From positions 2,990,601-3,054,600 of the forward strand of contig NZ_CP090364.1 in the NCBI RefSeq assembly GCF_021432065.1: DNA of 64,000 bases. Reading direction: 5' to 3'. Numbering within the stretch: the stretch's first letter is position 1; each line of letters begins with the position of its first letter. The notes under the pieces are model-generated. The model saw nothing but the letters and a program-made list of their open reading frames with translations. It did not search any database and was not told the origin of the DNA. The DNA is from Photobacterium sp. TLY01. GTDB lineage: Bacteria; Pseudomonadota; Gammaproteobacteria; Enterobacterales; Vibrionaceae. Positions 35,714-43,332 of this stretch are shown here, piece after piece. The translations under genes were made by a program, and so were the position numbers.

Positions 35714-37956
35714 AACGCAGCTCCCTTGTAAATCTGAATATCATCCTCTCCTACGATGAGTGAGAACGCGGGCAGGCCATCCTCTGCCATTTTCTGAGCG
35801 AGATAAGATAATTGGAGCAAATCATCATTGCTGGGTGAAGCAGAGTACCCAGGTGGATGGCTGTGCCATTCGCCAACATACCCAACTACGCCTGCGGTTC
35901 TATCAGAAGCCTCTTTGACAGCTTCCGCTAGACCGTCAACACCACGCTCGAACGAACCTGGAGTACTTTTGCTGTCTAGTGGTGCAGGAAGAGCCGCAAC
36001 GATCAAAACTGTTCCGATGTTAAAATCGTAGTAGCCCAATAGCACTCCCCCAGTTTCATTGGGAAAGCTTTTTTTTCGCATATTTCGTAGGTCTTTCTCT
36101 ACACCAGCATCAATAAATAAATCTAGGTCACCAAATGGTATACATCGTTCAGACACAGGAGGAATATCGTATACAGCGACTGCTCCACTAGCTGGTTCTC
36201 GCTGCCATATTCGTATTAGTGCATCATCTTGCACGGTTATTGCTTGAATCTGCTCAGCCAAGGTACACGAATGTCCCATGATACGGGAATATGGCATTAC
36301 AACAGAGATATCACGACATCCGGCACCACTCCAAAAAGTGCTAACGTGCCCGCTCAGATGATCTTTTCCCCAATCGTTTTGAATAAGCGCTCGATAGTAT
36401 TGTGCTTCAATAGTTTGAAGGCGAATCGTCCGCTGCGTATTCTCGGCTAGTAAAACCGAGCCATTTCCATTTGGTGTGACAAAAATAGAAATATGACGAG
36501 GCAGAGTATCGTTGGCGCTGGCAGCTCGTGGATATTCAAGAGTCGTTGATGCGTCAACCACTACAGTAGCAGCTTTTAAAGCGTTGAGGGCGGGTTCCTG
36601 TGTTAAGTTAGTAGCATCGCAAACTAGGGGGGTTAGTGTTGATGCCCCGTCCAGTGCCGCTAAATGTAACCCGGCTACAACGGTAGCTTTGGACTCACCA
36701 ATATGCTGGGTATAGGCTGTGTGCCTTGACAGGTTATGTGGCCTGATATGGTCTTTATCTAAAACAGTCCAATTTCCCCAGCCACTTCTTCCCCATAGAT
36801 TTAATATGGCGCTACCGAGAGAACCAGCCCCCACTAGAACGCCTGTCGGTCCTTTATCAACGATTCCTGATTGCCTACGCGCAGTAGCACTATCATTCTG
36901 TTTCAGCACCTCCATTGGAAAAATAGGTTTTTCTCGCCATGCTAGATTGGTATGAGGATTACCAAAAATATCCTGAAAATACTTGTTATCGTGTTTTATC
37001 AGTGCACTGATGGCGACACCAAGTTCAAGGGCTCCAATTGGTAACAAAAAGGCGCGATAAGTACTCCCTTCCGGCTCGCTGTCAAGAGTTCTGCAAATAG
37101 GTACGCGAAGTAATATTATGGTTGCCTTATCGCTATCCGCAGCGATGGCTCCGTTTTGATCAACCAAATCACATAGAGCTGAACGTAACCCAGCAATTAG
37201 ATCAACTTGGCGATTCAATAGAATGTCGGCCAATTCTCCTAGAGTAGAAGGATCATGCTCAACAGTTCCGTGGACAATCGGAGGTAGGTCCAACTCAATA
37301 TGTGTCGTAGTTCCATTATTAGCATCTGCACTTGATACGGCTTGCAGGAAGCATGTAAATCCTCCGTCGGGTCGTTCTGGGCTGCGAGCAATAACAAAGC
37401 GACATTTATCCTCCCGAAGTTTTTCAAGGTTCCAGGGAAGAACTAGCTCGTACCTGCTCGCAAAAAACAAATGCTCGACTGGCTGATCCGACGGGTGCAA
37501 TTCACCTTGGGCACTTTTTTCAAGCCACCATTGAATTCGTCGAAGAAATGTCTGTGGCGTCCATGTTCGCATTACGGAAATAGCGGGTTCGAAGTACAGG
37601 CATAAGCTCGCTGGATAGCCAGGTATTCCTTGATTTTGGTGCATTAGGATTGGGAAATCCTTACGCAAAGCTAGCACTTCTACTAAGCGTCCTGGATCGC
37701 TTGATACACACAGAGCCAACCGTTCACGGTATAAGATGCCAGCAGCATTCCTTGGGGGAATGTCATCGCATTCCACATCAACGATGATATACTCAGTTTT
37801 GACTTCACCGTCAACTGGAAACCTTAGAAGTTGGACTCGCGAGTAGTCGCGGTGCTGCTCAACGGCATCGAACAAACATTTTGTTCTAGATATCGTCAGA
37901 GCGCTTACATCCTGTATCTCAGCTGTATTAGCTAGATCATAATACGTTCCTGCCAT
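35710..37956 (-). CDS. E2-E1-JAB triple-domain ubiquitin-like conjugation/deconjugation protein
   Basis: The 748-residue protein combines three ubiquitin-system domains. The N-terminal E2-like part (about 15-160) has YPASLCLYFEP with a candidate catalytic C119 and RTWTPQTFLRRIQWWLEKSA. The ThiF/E1 domain has the nucleotide loop GAGSLGS (376-382), D400, NLSRH and a candidate catalytic C547 in GAGCRD. The C-terminal JAMM/JAB protease has E634 (NETGG), H698-S-H700-P, S709 and D712. In type II CBASS the separate Cap2 (E1-E2) and Cap3 (JAB) prime the cyclase; here both activities are fused. It overlaps the MBL gene by one base and the patatin gene by four. Confidence 0.85.
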   Translation of the reverse strand: MAGTYYDLANTAEIQDVSALTISRTKCLFDAVEQHRDYSRVQLLRFPVDGEVKTEYIIVDVECDDIPPRNAAGILYRERLALCVSSDPGRLVEVLALRKDFPILMHQNQGIPGYPASLCLYFEPAISVMRTWTPQTFLRRIQWWLEKSAQGELHPSDQPVEHLFFASRYELVLPWNLEKLREDKCRFVIARSPERPDGGFTCFLQAVSSADANNGTTTHIELDLPPIVHGTVEHDPSTLGELADILLNRQVDLIAGLRSALCDLVDQNGAIAADSDKATIILLRVPICRTLDSEPEGSTYRAFLLPIGALELGVAISALIKHDNKYFQDIFGNPHTNLAWREKPIFPMEVLKQNDSATARRQSGIVDKGPTGVLVGAGSLGSAILNLWGRSGWGNWTVLDKDHIRPHNLSRHTAYTQHIGESKATVVAGLHLAALDGASTLTPLVCDATNLTQEPALNALKAATVVVDASTTLEYPRAASANDTLPRHISIFVTPNGNGSVLLAENTQRTIRLQTIEAQYYRALIQNDWGKDHLSGHVSTFWSGAGCRDISVVMPYSRIMGHSCTLAEQIQAITVQDDALIRIWQREPASGAVAVYDIPPVSERCIPFGDLDLFIDAGVEKDLRNMRKKSFPNETGGVLLGYYDFNIGTVLIVAALPAPLDSKSTPGSFERGVDGLAEAVKEASDRTAGVVGYVGEWHSHPPGYSASPSNDDLLQLSYLAQKMAEDGLPAFSLIVGEDDIQIYKGAAL

Positions 37957-39110
37957 CAGCCAGCCCTAGGGGGAGTCGACGTAACGATGGCAGGGGCACC
38001 AAGGGCTCCCGAGCGTTTCCAAGTAATTCCACCTGACGTAATCTCAAAAACGAGAGGTTCAGGCTTGTTAGCATTAGGTTCTTCCATTGCGACAAGAAAC
38101 TTGCGGCCATTTATGCTTTTAAGATACCTCTCATATGCCTTACGGGCTTGAATATGAGGAGGCTGTATCTGTTCACGCCCTTCTTTGTTATTCACTATGG
38201 GACGGCTAGAACTGACTTCATAGGCATCTGAGTTCCCCATCTCCAGTAACTCTTTTACCAACGGCTTCGGCTCAGTCTCTTGCTCTCCCTTTTCATCGCT
38301 GAGCGCCTTGTAACTACAGTGATGCGGTATATTGAATAAATCCCAAATGAGGCGGTCTTCATTCTTATGGTATCGAGTAATGCTAACGATTTCTTCTAAA
38401 TCGCACCATTCTGCGTCTCCGATGGCCAAGTAATCATAACGATTACCATCAGCATCAAAACGAATATTAAAAATAAGAGAAGCTGAATTGCGAATGATAT
38501 CTCCCTCATCACAATGTTTGATGAAAGGGGAGTGACAAAAGAACTCGATGCCGTCTTGGCCTAAAGAGAAGCTCGGTGTTATAGTTCCCGCATCAATAAA
38601 CAAATGATCGCGAGCTGCCTCGCTTTCTCCCCTTTCCTTGAGTTTAGGTATTAACCAATCTATTAGCGATTGAGGTTTAGAAAAGACAAGTATGTCTTTT
38701 CCTTCGAGCAACCTGTGTCTAGCCTCTTGACGCAGAATGACAAACTCTTCCGATTGATGCGCATTATCTGCTGTTTCCAGCAACATAGCAGCCGGAACCC
38801 AAAGCTCACGAATCTTTATGCGACCTCCGCCTTGATATCTTTTGGCATGTTGAAGCTCAAAGAATTCCGTGCTTCCAGAAATATGGTCGTCGTCAGCATG
38901 AGTGAACGCAACAACATCAAAATAATCTTGTTCTGCGTCTTGTAGTTCTTTCCTTAGCCGCGCCTTTAGATCGATAACGGGACTTGAAGGATCTTCTCCT
39001 TTCTGCTGATGACGGTAGTCCATCAGTATTCGCCGACCATTGTTGAGAATGATCTGGCTGGTGTCTCCGTTTCCAACGGGATAGAAGATGACTTGATGTC
39101 TGACCGCCAT
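37956..39110 (-). CDS. Metallo-beta-lactamase-fold hydrolase
   Basis: The 384-residue protein starts with a ComEC/Rec2-like MBL domain: PVGNGDTSQIIL, the metal motif THADDDHISGS (70-80) and a later NIPHHCSYKAL. MBL enzymes of this type cleave nucleic acids, cyclic nucleotides or phosphoesters; the substrate is unknown. It is the first gene of the operon. The C-terminus (TSTPPRAG) ends in an exposed glycine, which could be a conjugation site for the E2-E1 protein, by analogy with CD-NTase C-termini in CBASS; this is speculation. Confidence 0.82.
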   Translation of the reverse strand: MAVRHQVIFYPVGNGDTSQIILNNGRRILMDYRHQQKGEDPSSPVIDLKARLRKELQDAEQDYFDVVAFTHADDDHISGSTEFFELQHAKRYQGGGRIKIRELWVPAAMLLETADNAHQSEEFVILRQEARHRLLEGKDILVFSKPQSLIDWLIPKLKERGESEAARDHLFIDAGTITPSFSLGQDGIEFFCHSPFIKHCDEGDIIRNSASLIFNIRFDADGNRYDYLAIGDAEWCDLEEIVSITRYHKNEDRLIWDLFNIPHHCSYKALSDEKGEQETEPKPLVKELLEMGNSDAYEVSSSRPIVNNKEGREQIQPPHIQARKAYERYLKSINGRKFLVAMEEPNANKPEPLVFEITSGGITWKRSGALGAPAIVTSTPPRAG

Positions 39111-39186
39111 TTGTTCTTATCTCCTTATATGTGTTCAATTCCTTGGATATTGGGGGATATTTTTCTTAATCAAGGCACTTGTCTTC

Positions 39187-39516
39187 CTAGTGAAAAGCGA
39201 CTTCTCTATGCTCCAGATTCGGCTTTAACCTCTTAACATTTTTTGCTTCCTGCTCAAAGGCTCTATGCCGAACATCCCACAACTCTACTGAGTGCTGAAT
39301 ATTGAGCCAGAACTCCGGCGTATTACCCAAGGCCGCAGCCAGCTTGATTGCCATGGGCGCGGTCAATGCCCCCTTGTCGTGAACGATCCGACTCAGGGTG
39401 TTTCTGTGTACACCCATAGCCTCAGCCAGTTCGTTGATCTCAATGTTCATAGGCTTCAGGAACTCGGTTACCAGCATCTGACCGACCGTAACTGGGCGAC
39501 GTTTCGTGTTTCTCAT
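39187..39516 (-). CDS. higA: HigA-type antitoxin, XRE family
   Basis: From the ATG at 39516 the protein is 109 residues, beginning MRNTKRRPVTVGQMLVTEFL with the XRE HTH INELAEAMGVHRNTLSRIVH and the HigA-typical GNTPEFWLNIQHSVELWDVR. It neutralises HigB and represses the operon. The longer frame start would overlap the toxin gene. The toxin gene lies just upstream (HigB first, as usual). An inverted repeat in the promoter (39854-39870) is the likely operator. Confidence 0.88.
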   Translation of the reverse strand: MRNTKRRPVTVGQMLVTEFLKPMNIEINELAEAMGVHRNTLSRIVHDKGALTAPMAIKLAAALGNTPEFWLNIQHSVELWDVRHRAFEQEAKNVKRLKPNLEHREVAFH

Positions 39517-39530
39517 AACCTTATCCTCCA

Positions 39531-39824
39531 CTAGCCCCTGTAAACATGAGGGTCCAGATAGGTATCTTTGGCAACGCCATCGATCCATCTGAAGATCAGC
39601 CGGTATTGCTTGTTTACCCGGATGGAACACCACCCGGCCATATTTCCTTCAAGGTGCTCGAAGCGGTTACCCGGAGGGATTAGCAAGTCTGACTCCTGGG
39701 TCGCTGCGTCCAAGATTTCCAGCTTCCTGAACAATGCGCTCTCGATGGTGCTGGGTATCTTCCTGTGACTTTGGTCATCCTCGTAAAACGCTTCCAGCCA
39801 CGTGTCTATGAATTCGACAGCCAT
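39531..39824 (-). CDS. higB: HigB/RelE-type toxin
   Basis: The 97-residue protein shows the RelE/ParE fold of plasmid killer toxins: RKLEILDAATQESDLLIPPG, NRFEHLEGNMAGWCSIRVNK and QYRLIFRWIDGVAKDTYLDP. HigB toxins cleave mRNA at the ribosome. It is followed by higA 14 bp downstream. The pair may stabilise the element by post-segregational killing. Confidence 0.88.
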   Translation of the reverse strand: MAVEFIDTWLEAFYEDDQSHRKIPSTIESALFRKLEILDAATQESDLLIPPGNRFEHLEGNMAGWCSIRVNKQYRLIFRWIDGVAKDTYLDPHVYRG

Positions 39825-40183
39825 ATCGTGCGATTCTCTTTACTTTATAATATGCACAACATCATTGTGCGTCAACTAGCTTGATTCCAACTGAAGTGTC
39901 CTGGATGGTCACTCCAATCGTTGGTATATGGGACGGTTGCACGGACAAGCCGCCTATAGGTATGGCGAGACCAGATCGGCTACCTTCTGGTGAGCTGCTT
40001 TCCGCTCGTCGAAAGACTTACACTGATCATAGATACACTACATCCACTCTGTAATAGCGGCAAGAGAGTTCATCCCCCATTAAAACTAATAGATATGTGA
40101 TTGGTGAAAACGAACGTAGCCAATACATACCACTACAGTTTCAAGTAGGGAGGGGATAAGGTTGGGCATTCAGGCTAAGGTAA
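39825..40183. other. higBA promoter region and gene-free spacer
   Basis: GCACAA-catca-TTGTGC (39854-39870) is a perfect inverted repeat 30 bp before higB and a likely HigA operator. The remaining 300 bp show no ORF with a start signal. Confidence 0.6.
39854..39870 (-). promoter_or_regulatory. Likely HigA operator
   Basis: Perfect 6-bp inverted repeat with a 5-bp spacer beside a TATAAT-like -10 sequence (TATAATAT at 39846) in front of higB. Confidence 0.6.
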
Positions 40184-40414
40184 TTACAGTTCTCTCGCCC
40201 CCTCCCGCATCCGATCAATATACTCCGCCAGATCCTGAATGCTGACTAGATACTCGGCTTTCTGAGAGGCTCGAAAGACAGGTACTGGCAACTTGCCAGC
40301 ATTAGCCCTGAATTTGGCAGTTTGCGGTGCTAGGCCAAAGTATTTCTGACTGATTTGAGATAATGGCACAACGGCTGATTCATACTCTGCCATCAGAAGA
40401 AATGCGGTATTCAT
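40184..40414 (-). CDS. rdfN: PrtN-like protein, candidate recombination directionality factor RdfN
   Basis: Starting at the ATG at 40414 (GAGGA 5 nt upstream) the protein is 76 residues: MNTAFLLMAEYESAVVPLSQ, then YFGLAPQTAKFRANAGKLPV. It has a helix-turn-helix resembling pyocin-activator PrtN. dusA-specific IMEs carry an excision factor called RdfN under AcaCD control, near the end opposite int. Position, size and the AcaCD-like site upstream fit. The protein family of RdfN is from memory. Confidence 0.6.
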   Translation of the reverse strand: MNTAFLLMAEYESAVVPLSQISQKYFGLAPQTAKFRANAGKLPVPVFRASQKAEYLVSIQDLAEYIDRMREGAREL

Positions 40415-40483
40415 GGTTATCCTCAATCATTCTCAATAATTTCCAACAATCCTAATGTTCAGCACTGCAAATCATCGGCTCTG

Positions 40484-40499
40484 AAACTGCCCTTTTCGG
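40484..40499 (-). promoter_or_regulatory. AcaCD/SgaC-like operator upstream of rdfN
   Basis: On the minus strand CCGAAAAGGGCAGTTT, about 70 bp from the rdfN start. Control of rdfN by AcaCD is reported for IMEVchUSA3. Confidence 0.55.
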
Positions 40500-40520
40500 G
40501 CACAGCGAGCTATTTTTTGC

Positions 40521-42032
40521 TCAGGCGGACAAATAACTAGGGGCGGGAATATATAGAGCGGGACCGAATGACCTCTCGAATGTTTTTAGCTTTTGCCAAT
40601 ATCGACGTACTGTACGGACTGATCGACCTGTAAGCAGCGCTATCGCTTTTTGTGTGACTGTCATGCGAGTCTTCACTAGTTGCGTCAATGCTCCTTGGAG
40701 TACTGTCAGTGTTTTAGAACGGCGAGCATCAGTAGTGTTCTTCGCCGCATCTTGCTGACGGCTACAAATCTCTTCAGGTGTTAATGTGGCTTTGGTGGTT
40801 TCAAACAGGAAATCAGAAGCGATTCCCAGGTTACTTTCCAGGTACTCCGCCATACTGTCTTTGGTGTACTTGTAATGCTTTTGCTGTGCGGTTTTCAGGT
40901 ATGCGGCCAACTCATCTTCTGTCAGATGAATAAACTCAGCATTCAACGCTTTGATCGCCTGATAAGCATCTTCCGGAGAACGTTTGATATGTCGTAAGGC
41001 GACGTAAAGAATAAAGGCATGGAGATCGCGCTTTCCCTCTGCGACACCTTTCACTCTGGCATGAGAGCAAATCACCGAGTAGATCCGAAACCACCATTGG
41101 CCGATAGTGTGTCTGCCGGTTTTATTTGTCGTTTTTGGTTGAGGTAGCTTGGCTTGTTTCGCTTTCGTTTTTGGCCTCAAGTCTTCCAGGCGACCTTGTT
41201 GGTGCAGCTCTATCGCTTGCTGATTCTGTTCCGAACGAACAAGTAATGCTGCCAGTTCATTGAAATCATATAACGGGCCACCAATAAACGCCTGAACGAT
41301 CCGGCCGCTTTTTCCGTGAAATGTCCCAGGCAATCTCAGAACTCTGGCCGGGTCGCGCGAAGCAGCAAAATCAACTGTCCATCCTGCATCAGACGGACGT
41401 GCTTGTTTTAACGTTCGCGCTAGAACCAAACTGATTTCCCGCCAGATTCTCACTCGCCATTTGTAGGCCGGAACTCCCTCATAAATCCAATACAAGTGCA
41501 TGCCACCGCTGCCGGATGCAACATAACCGGTCGGAACCGGCAGACTTTGCTCACGCAAGATTTGCAGAACTTCGGTAAACAAGGTTTCCTGCTGTTCCTG
41601 TGAAATCACATCATGACCGACCGTATCAATATCGATCCAATTGGCATGAAGCTGAGCAAGTTGTTTGGTGTTACGCCAGTCGAAAAACTGATTGGGAGAA
41701 ACAAAAAGGTCCAGACTACAGGTTCGTACTCCCGTTTTAGCAACATATCCTTCCGCCTGAAGTTTAATGTCGATCAACTTAGATACAGGCTTACCTGACT
41801 GCCGCCGACCAATGGCTTGCCATGCTGCGGGTTTATTGGGACTCTTGTGGGGGTTAATATGTGGCGACCAAACATATCGACAATACTGTTCCTGACCAAT
41901 ACCTAGTAAATTGATAAATTCCGAAGGTGTTTCAGCCTTGTGATAAACAAATGTTTTACTATCACAACAGCTTAATAAACAGGATGAGCTTTCATGCCTT
42001 TTGGCAGTCAGTCTTTGAGTATTAGAATGCAC
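40521..42032 (-). CDS. Replication protein with archaeo-eukaryotic primase-like domain
   Basis: The 503-residue protein contains an AEP/RepA primase-like core: NWIDIDT (D134, D136), SGSGGMHLYW (173-182, H179) and DFAASRDPARVLRLPGTFHG. An Ala/Lys-rich linker and a C-terminal HTH (ALLTGRSVRTVRRYWQKL) follow. It probably primes or starts replication of the excised element, as SGI1 relatives replicate when mobilized. The leader contains a terminator-like hairpin on the opposite strand (42134-42180), possibly an antisense RNA. The start at 42032 is uncertain because no good ribosome binding site is visible. Confidence 0.75.
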   Translation of the reverse strand: MHSNTQRLTAKRHESSSCLLSCCDSKTFVYHKAETPSEFINLLGIGQEQYCRYVWSPHINPHKSPNKPAAWQAIGRRQSGKPVSKLIDIKLQAEGYVAKTGVRTCSLDLFVSPNQFFDWRNTKQLAQLHANWIDIDTVGHDVISQEQQETLFTEVLQILREQSLPVPTGYVASGSGGMHLYWIYEGVPAYKWRVRIWREISLVLARTLKQARPSDAGWTVDFAASRDPARVLRLPGTFHGKSGRIVQAFIGGPLYDFNELAALLVRSEQNQQAIELHQQGRLEDLRPKTKAKQAKLPQPKTTNKTGRHTIGQWWFRIYSVICSHARVKGVAEGKRDLHAFILYVALRHIKRSPEDAYQAIKALNAEFIHLTEDELAAYLKTAQQKHYKYTKDSMAEYLESNLGIASDFLFETTKATLTPEEICSRQQDAAKNTTDARRSKTLTVLQGALTQLVKTRMTVTQKAIALLTGRSVRTVRRYWQKLKTFERSFGPALYIPAPSYLSA

Positions 42033-42133
42033 TTAACCACCACTTCTCGATAGGCGAGAAGCAGTGTTGATGGTGCAATAATGGCTTGTTTAGAAACGGC
42101 ATTATGCTACACTTTCCTCGAATGAAAGACATT

Positions 42134-42180
42134 AACCCGCGAGGTGTTGGCGCACCGTTTGAGCGGGTTTTGTTTTTTTT
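42134..42180 (+). terminator. Terminator-like hairpin antisense to the rep leader
   Basis: Stem AACCCGC / GCGGGTT with a nested GGTG/CACC hairpin and a T-run TTTTGTTTTTTTT. It would end a short plus-strand RNA complementary to the rep mRNA leader, as in antisense-controlled replicons. Confidence 0.6.
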
Positions 42181-42216
42181 ATCTTCGAGTCTTTTTTGGC
42201 ATAGCTTTTAATTCAG

Positions 42217-42234
42217 ACTTTCACATGTGAAAGT
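42217..42234. repeat. Perfect palindrome ACTTTCACATGTGAAAGT
   Basis: Second perfect copy of the sequence at 26371-26388, here 75 bp from the end of the element. Confidence 0.7.
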
Positions 42235-42236
42235 TA

Positions 42237-42260
42237 CGTGCCCCTATTTGTGCCCCATAT
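42237..42260. repeat. GTGCCCC repeats near the distal element end
   Basis: CGTGCCCCTAT and TGTGCCCCATAT in tandem match the inverted repeat at 12568-12604. Likely arm-type sites for integrase or RdfN. Confidence 0.5.
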
Positions 42261-42296
42261 ATATTCCATTCAGAGCTAAAACAATAGGTTAACTAT

Positions 42297-42398
42297 TCAA
42301 TCATTCCCATCGAGCATGGGTGCAACCGAAAAGCGGCATGAAGGGTGTTCACCAGCTAGGCCAAAAGTTTCCTGAGTGTTTTCAGTGTGTCGCGTCAT
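42297..42398 (-). pseudogene. dusA: Displaced native 5' end of dusA
   Basis: The ATG at 42398 opens a frame MTRHTENTQETFGLAGEH, then [12 protein letters not shown], followed by GND and a stop inside the element. [10 protein letters not shown] equals the sequence around the att site in the functional dusA. This is the original N-terminus, cut off by integration. The native promoter should lie in 42399-42560. Precise excision would restore it. Confidence 0.88.
42309..42323. repeat. Attachment site at the distal end (15-bp direct repeat copy 2)
   Basis: ATCGAGCATGGGTGC, identical to 12431-12445. It lies within the displaced dusA fragment. Confidence 0.92.
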
Positions 42399-42731
42399 TC
42401 TGAATTTCCTGTCACTTCAATTGAAATTGCCCGAATTCTGTTCACTGTACCCTCGCCGTCCCCCTTCCAGAGCAGGACCATCTCGCTTCATTCATCGTAG
42501 AAAACAACACCCGAAAGCGATAACAGGCGGTACAAAGCAACTGTGTTCGTTAAAAAGCAGGGGCGCATTATACATGCAGAATACAAAATGATCAGGAAAA
42601 AGGCGTCACGTCAGGCCAACCTCAGGCAGCCTAAGCGGTCAAAAATAGCAGTTCAGGGGCATGCCCCAAAGCAGCCCAAGTCAATTCCAGGGCTGATGGG
42701 TTATGCAGAATAACGATTTTTCATGATTCAG
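42399..42731. other. Original dusA promoter region
   Basis: This 333-bp stretch upstream of the displaced dusA start has no gene with a convincing start. GCGCATTATACATGCAGAAT near 42566 may hold a promoter. On the right is the end of the DUF3597 gene. Confidence 0.5.
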
Positions 42732-43136
42732 TTACAGCAATTCATCCGGCACGTTCCCGCCGTTGTCGGCCAGTTTCTGCAGCACGGTTTTATGCAGCCA
42801 CATATTCATTTGGGCGGAGTCGGCCATTTTGTCTGCAGGACAGCCCAGCTCAGTCGCCAGTTCTTTGCGGGCCGACAGGCTGCTGTCGAGACCCAGCAGT
42901 TTGAGCAGATCGACAATTGAGGTTTTCCAGTTCAGTGCTTCCGGATGGCTGCTCGCCATCGCTTCCAGTTTGGCGACCACATCGACAGTTTCCATGGCCG
43001 GAACGGATGGCTCAGCCGGAGACGCGGGTGCGGGTGTTTCGTCGGGGGCAAATGTCACATTCGAAGATGGCTTCGGTGTCTGGGACGACTTGTTGCCAAA
43101 GCCCAGCTTGTGAAGAATATCGTTGAACAAACCCAT
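42732..43136 (-). CDS. DUF3597 family protein
   Basis: The 134-residue protein starts MGLFNDILHKLGFG, then has a Pro/Ala/Ser-rich linker and the conserved C-terminal part (VDVVAKLEAMASSHPEALNW; TSIVDLLKLLGLDSSLSARK; ELATELGCPADKMADSAQMN) of the DUF3597 family. The domain resembles a small helical LysM-associated module; the function is unknown. No signal peptide. It is the first gene beyond the element. Confidence 0.85.
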   Translation of the reverse strand: MGLFNDILHKLGFGNKSSQTPKPSSNVTFAPDETPAPASPAEPSVPAMETVDVVAKLEAMASSHPEALNWKTSIVDLLKLLGLDSSLSARKELATELGCPADKMADSAQMNMWLHKTVLQKLADNGGNVPDELL

Positions 43137-43332
43137 TTCGGCTCCTTAACCGGTGTTGGCCGGATTGCGAATGACAGGCAAAACAGAGCGGCAGAAGTGC
43201 GCGCTCAGCTTCATTAAAGCTAGTCGGCTTCTCTGGCCCGGAGCGTCGCATTTCAACGACTGACGACGGGTTAACCAAAAAACGCCCTGAACATCCTTGT
43301 CCGGGGCGCGGCAGTGATACGGTGATGACGGT

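Larger units (their letters stand above)
12431..42323. mobile_element. dusA-specific integrative mobilizable element of the SGI1 family (IMEVchUSA3 type)
   Basis: A 29.9-kb insertion bounded by a 15-bp direct repeat in the dusA 5' end. Core genes are a tyrosine integrase, TraN, an AcaC/FlhC-like activator, TraG, the MpsA-type relaxase with MpsB, a PrtN-like protein and a Rep protein. The same set defines SGI1 relatives that integrate in dusA in Vibrio and are mobilized by IncC plasmids. Only TraN and TraG of the transfer apparatus are present, so a helper plasmid is required. No antibiotic-resistance genes were seen. Cargo includes two candidate defence operons, a toxin-antitoxin pair and a nested Tn7-like element. 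Family assignment rests on protein recall, not on a search. Confidence 0.88.

Noticed and set aside
34628..39110. Calling the operon a complete type II CBASS.
   Set aside because: No CD-NTase is present between 34.2 and 39.2 kb. The E2-E1-JAB fusion and the MBL gene do not follow the Cap2/Cap3 layout.
12431..42323. Self-transmissible ICE such as SXT/R391.
   Set aside because: Only TraN and TraG of the transfer system are present. No other type IV secretion or coupling-protein genes are seen, and the relaxase is MpsA-like.
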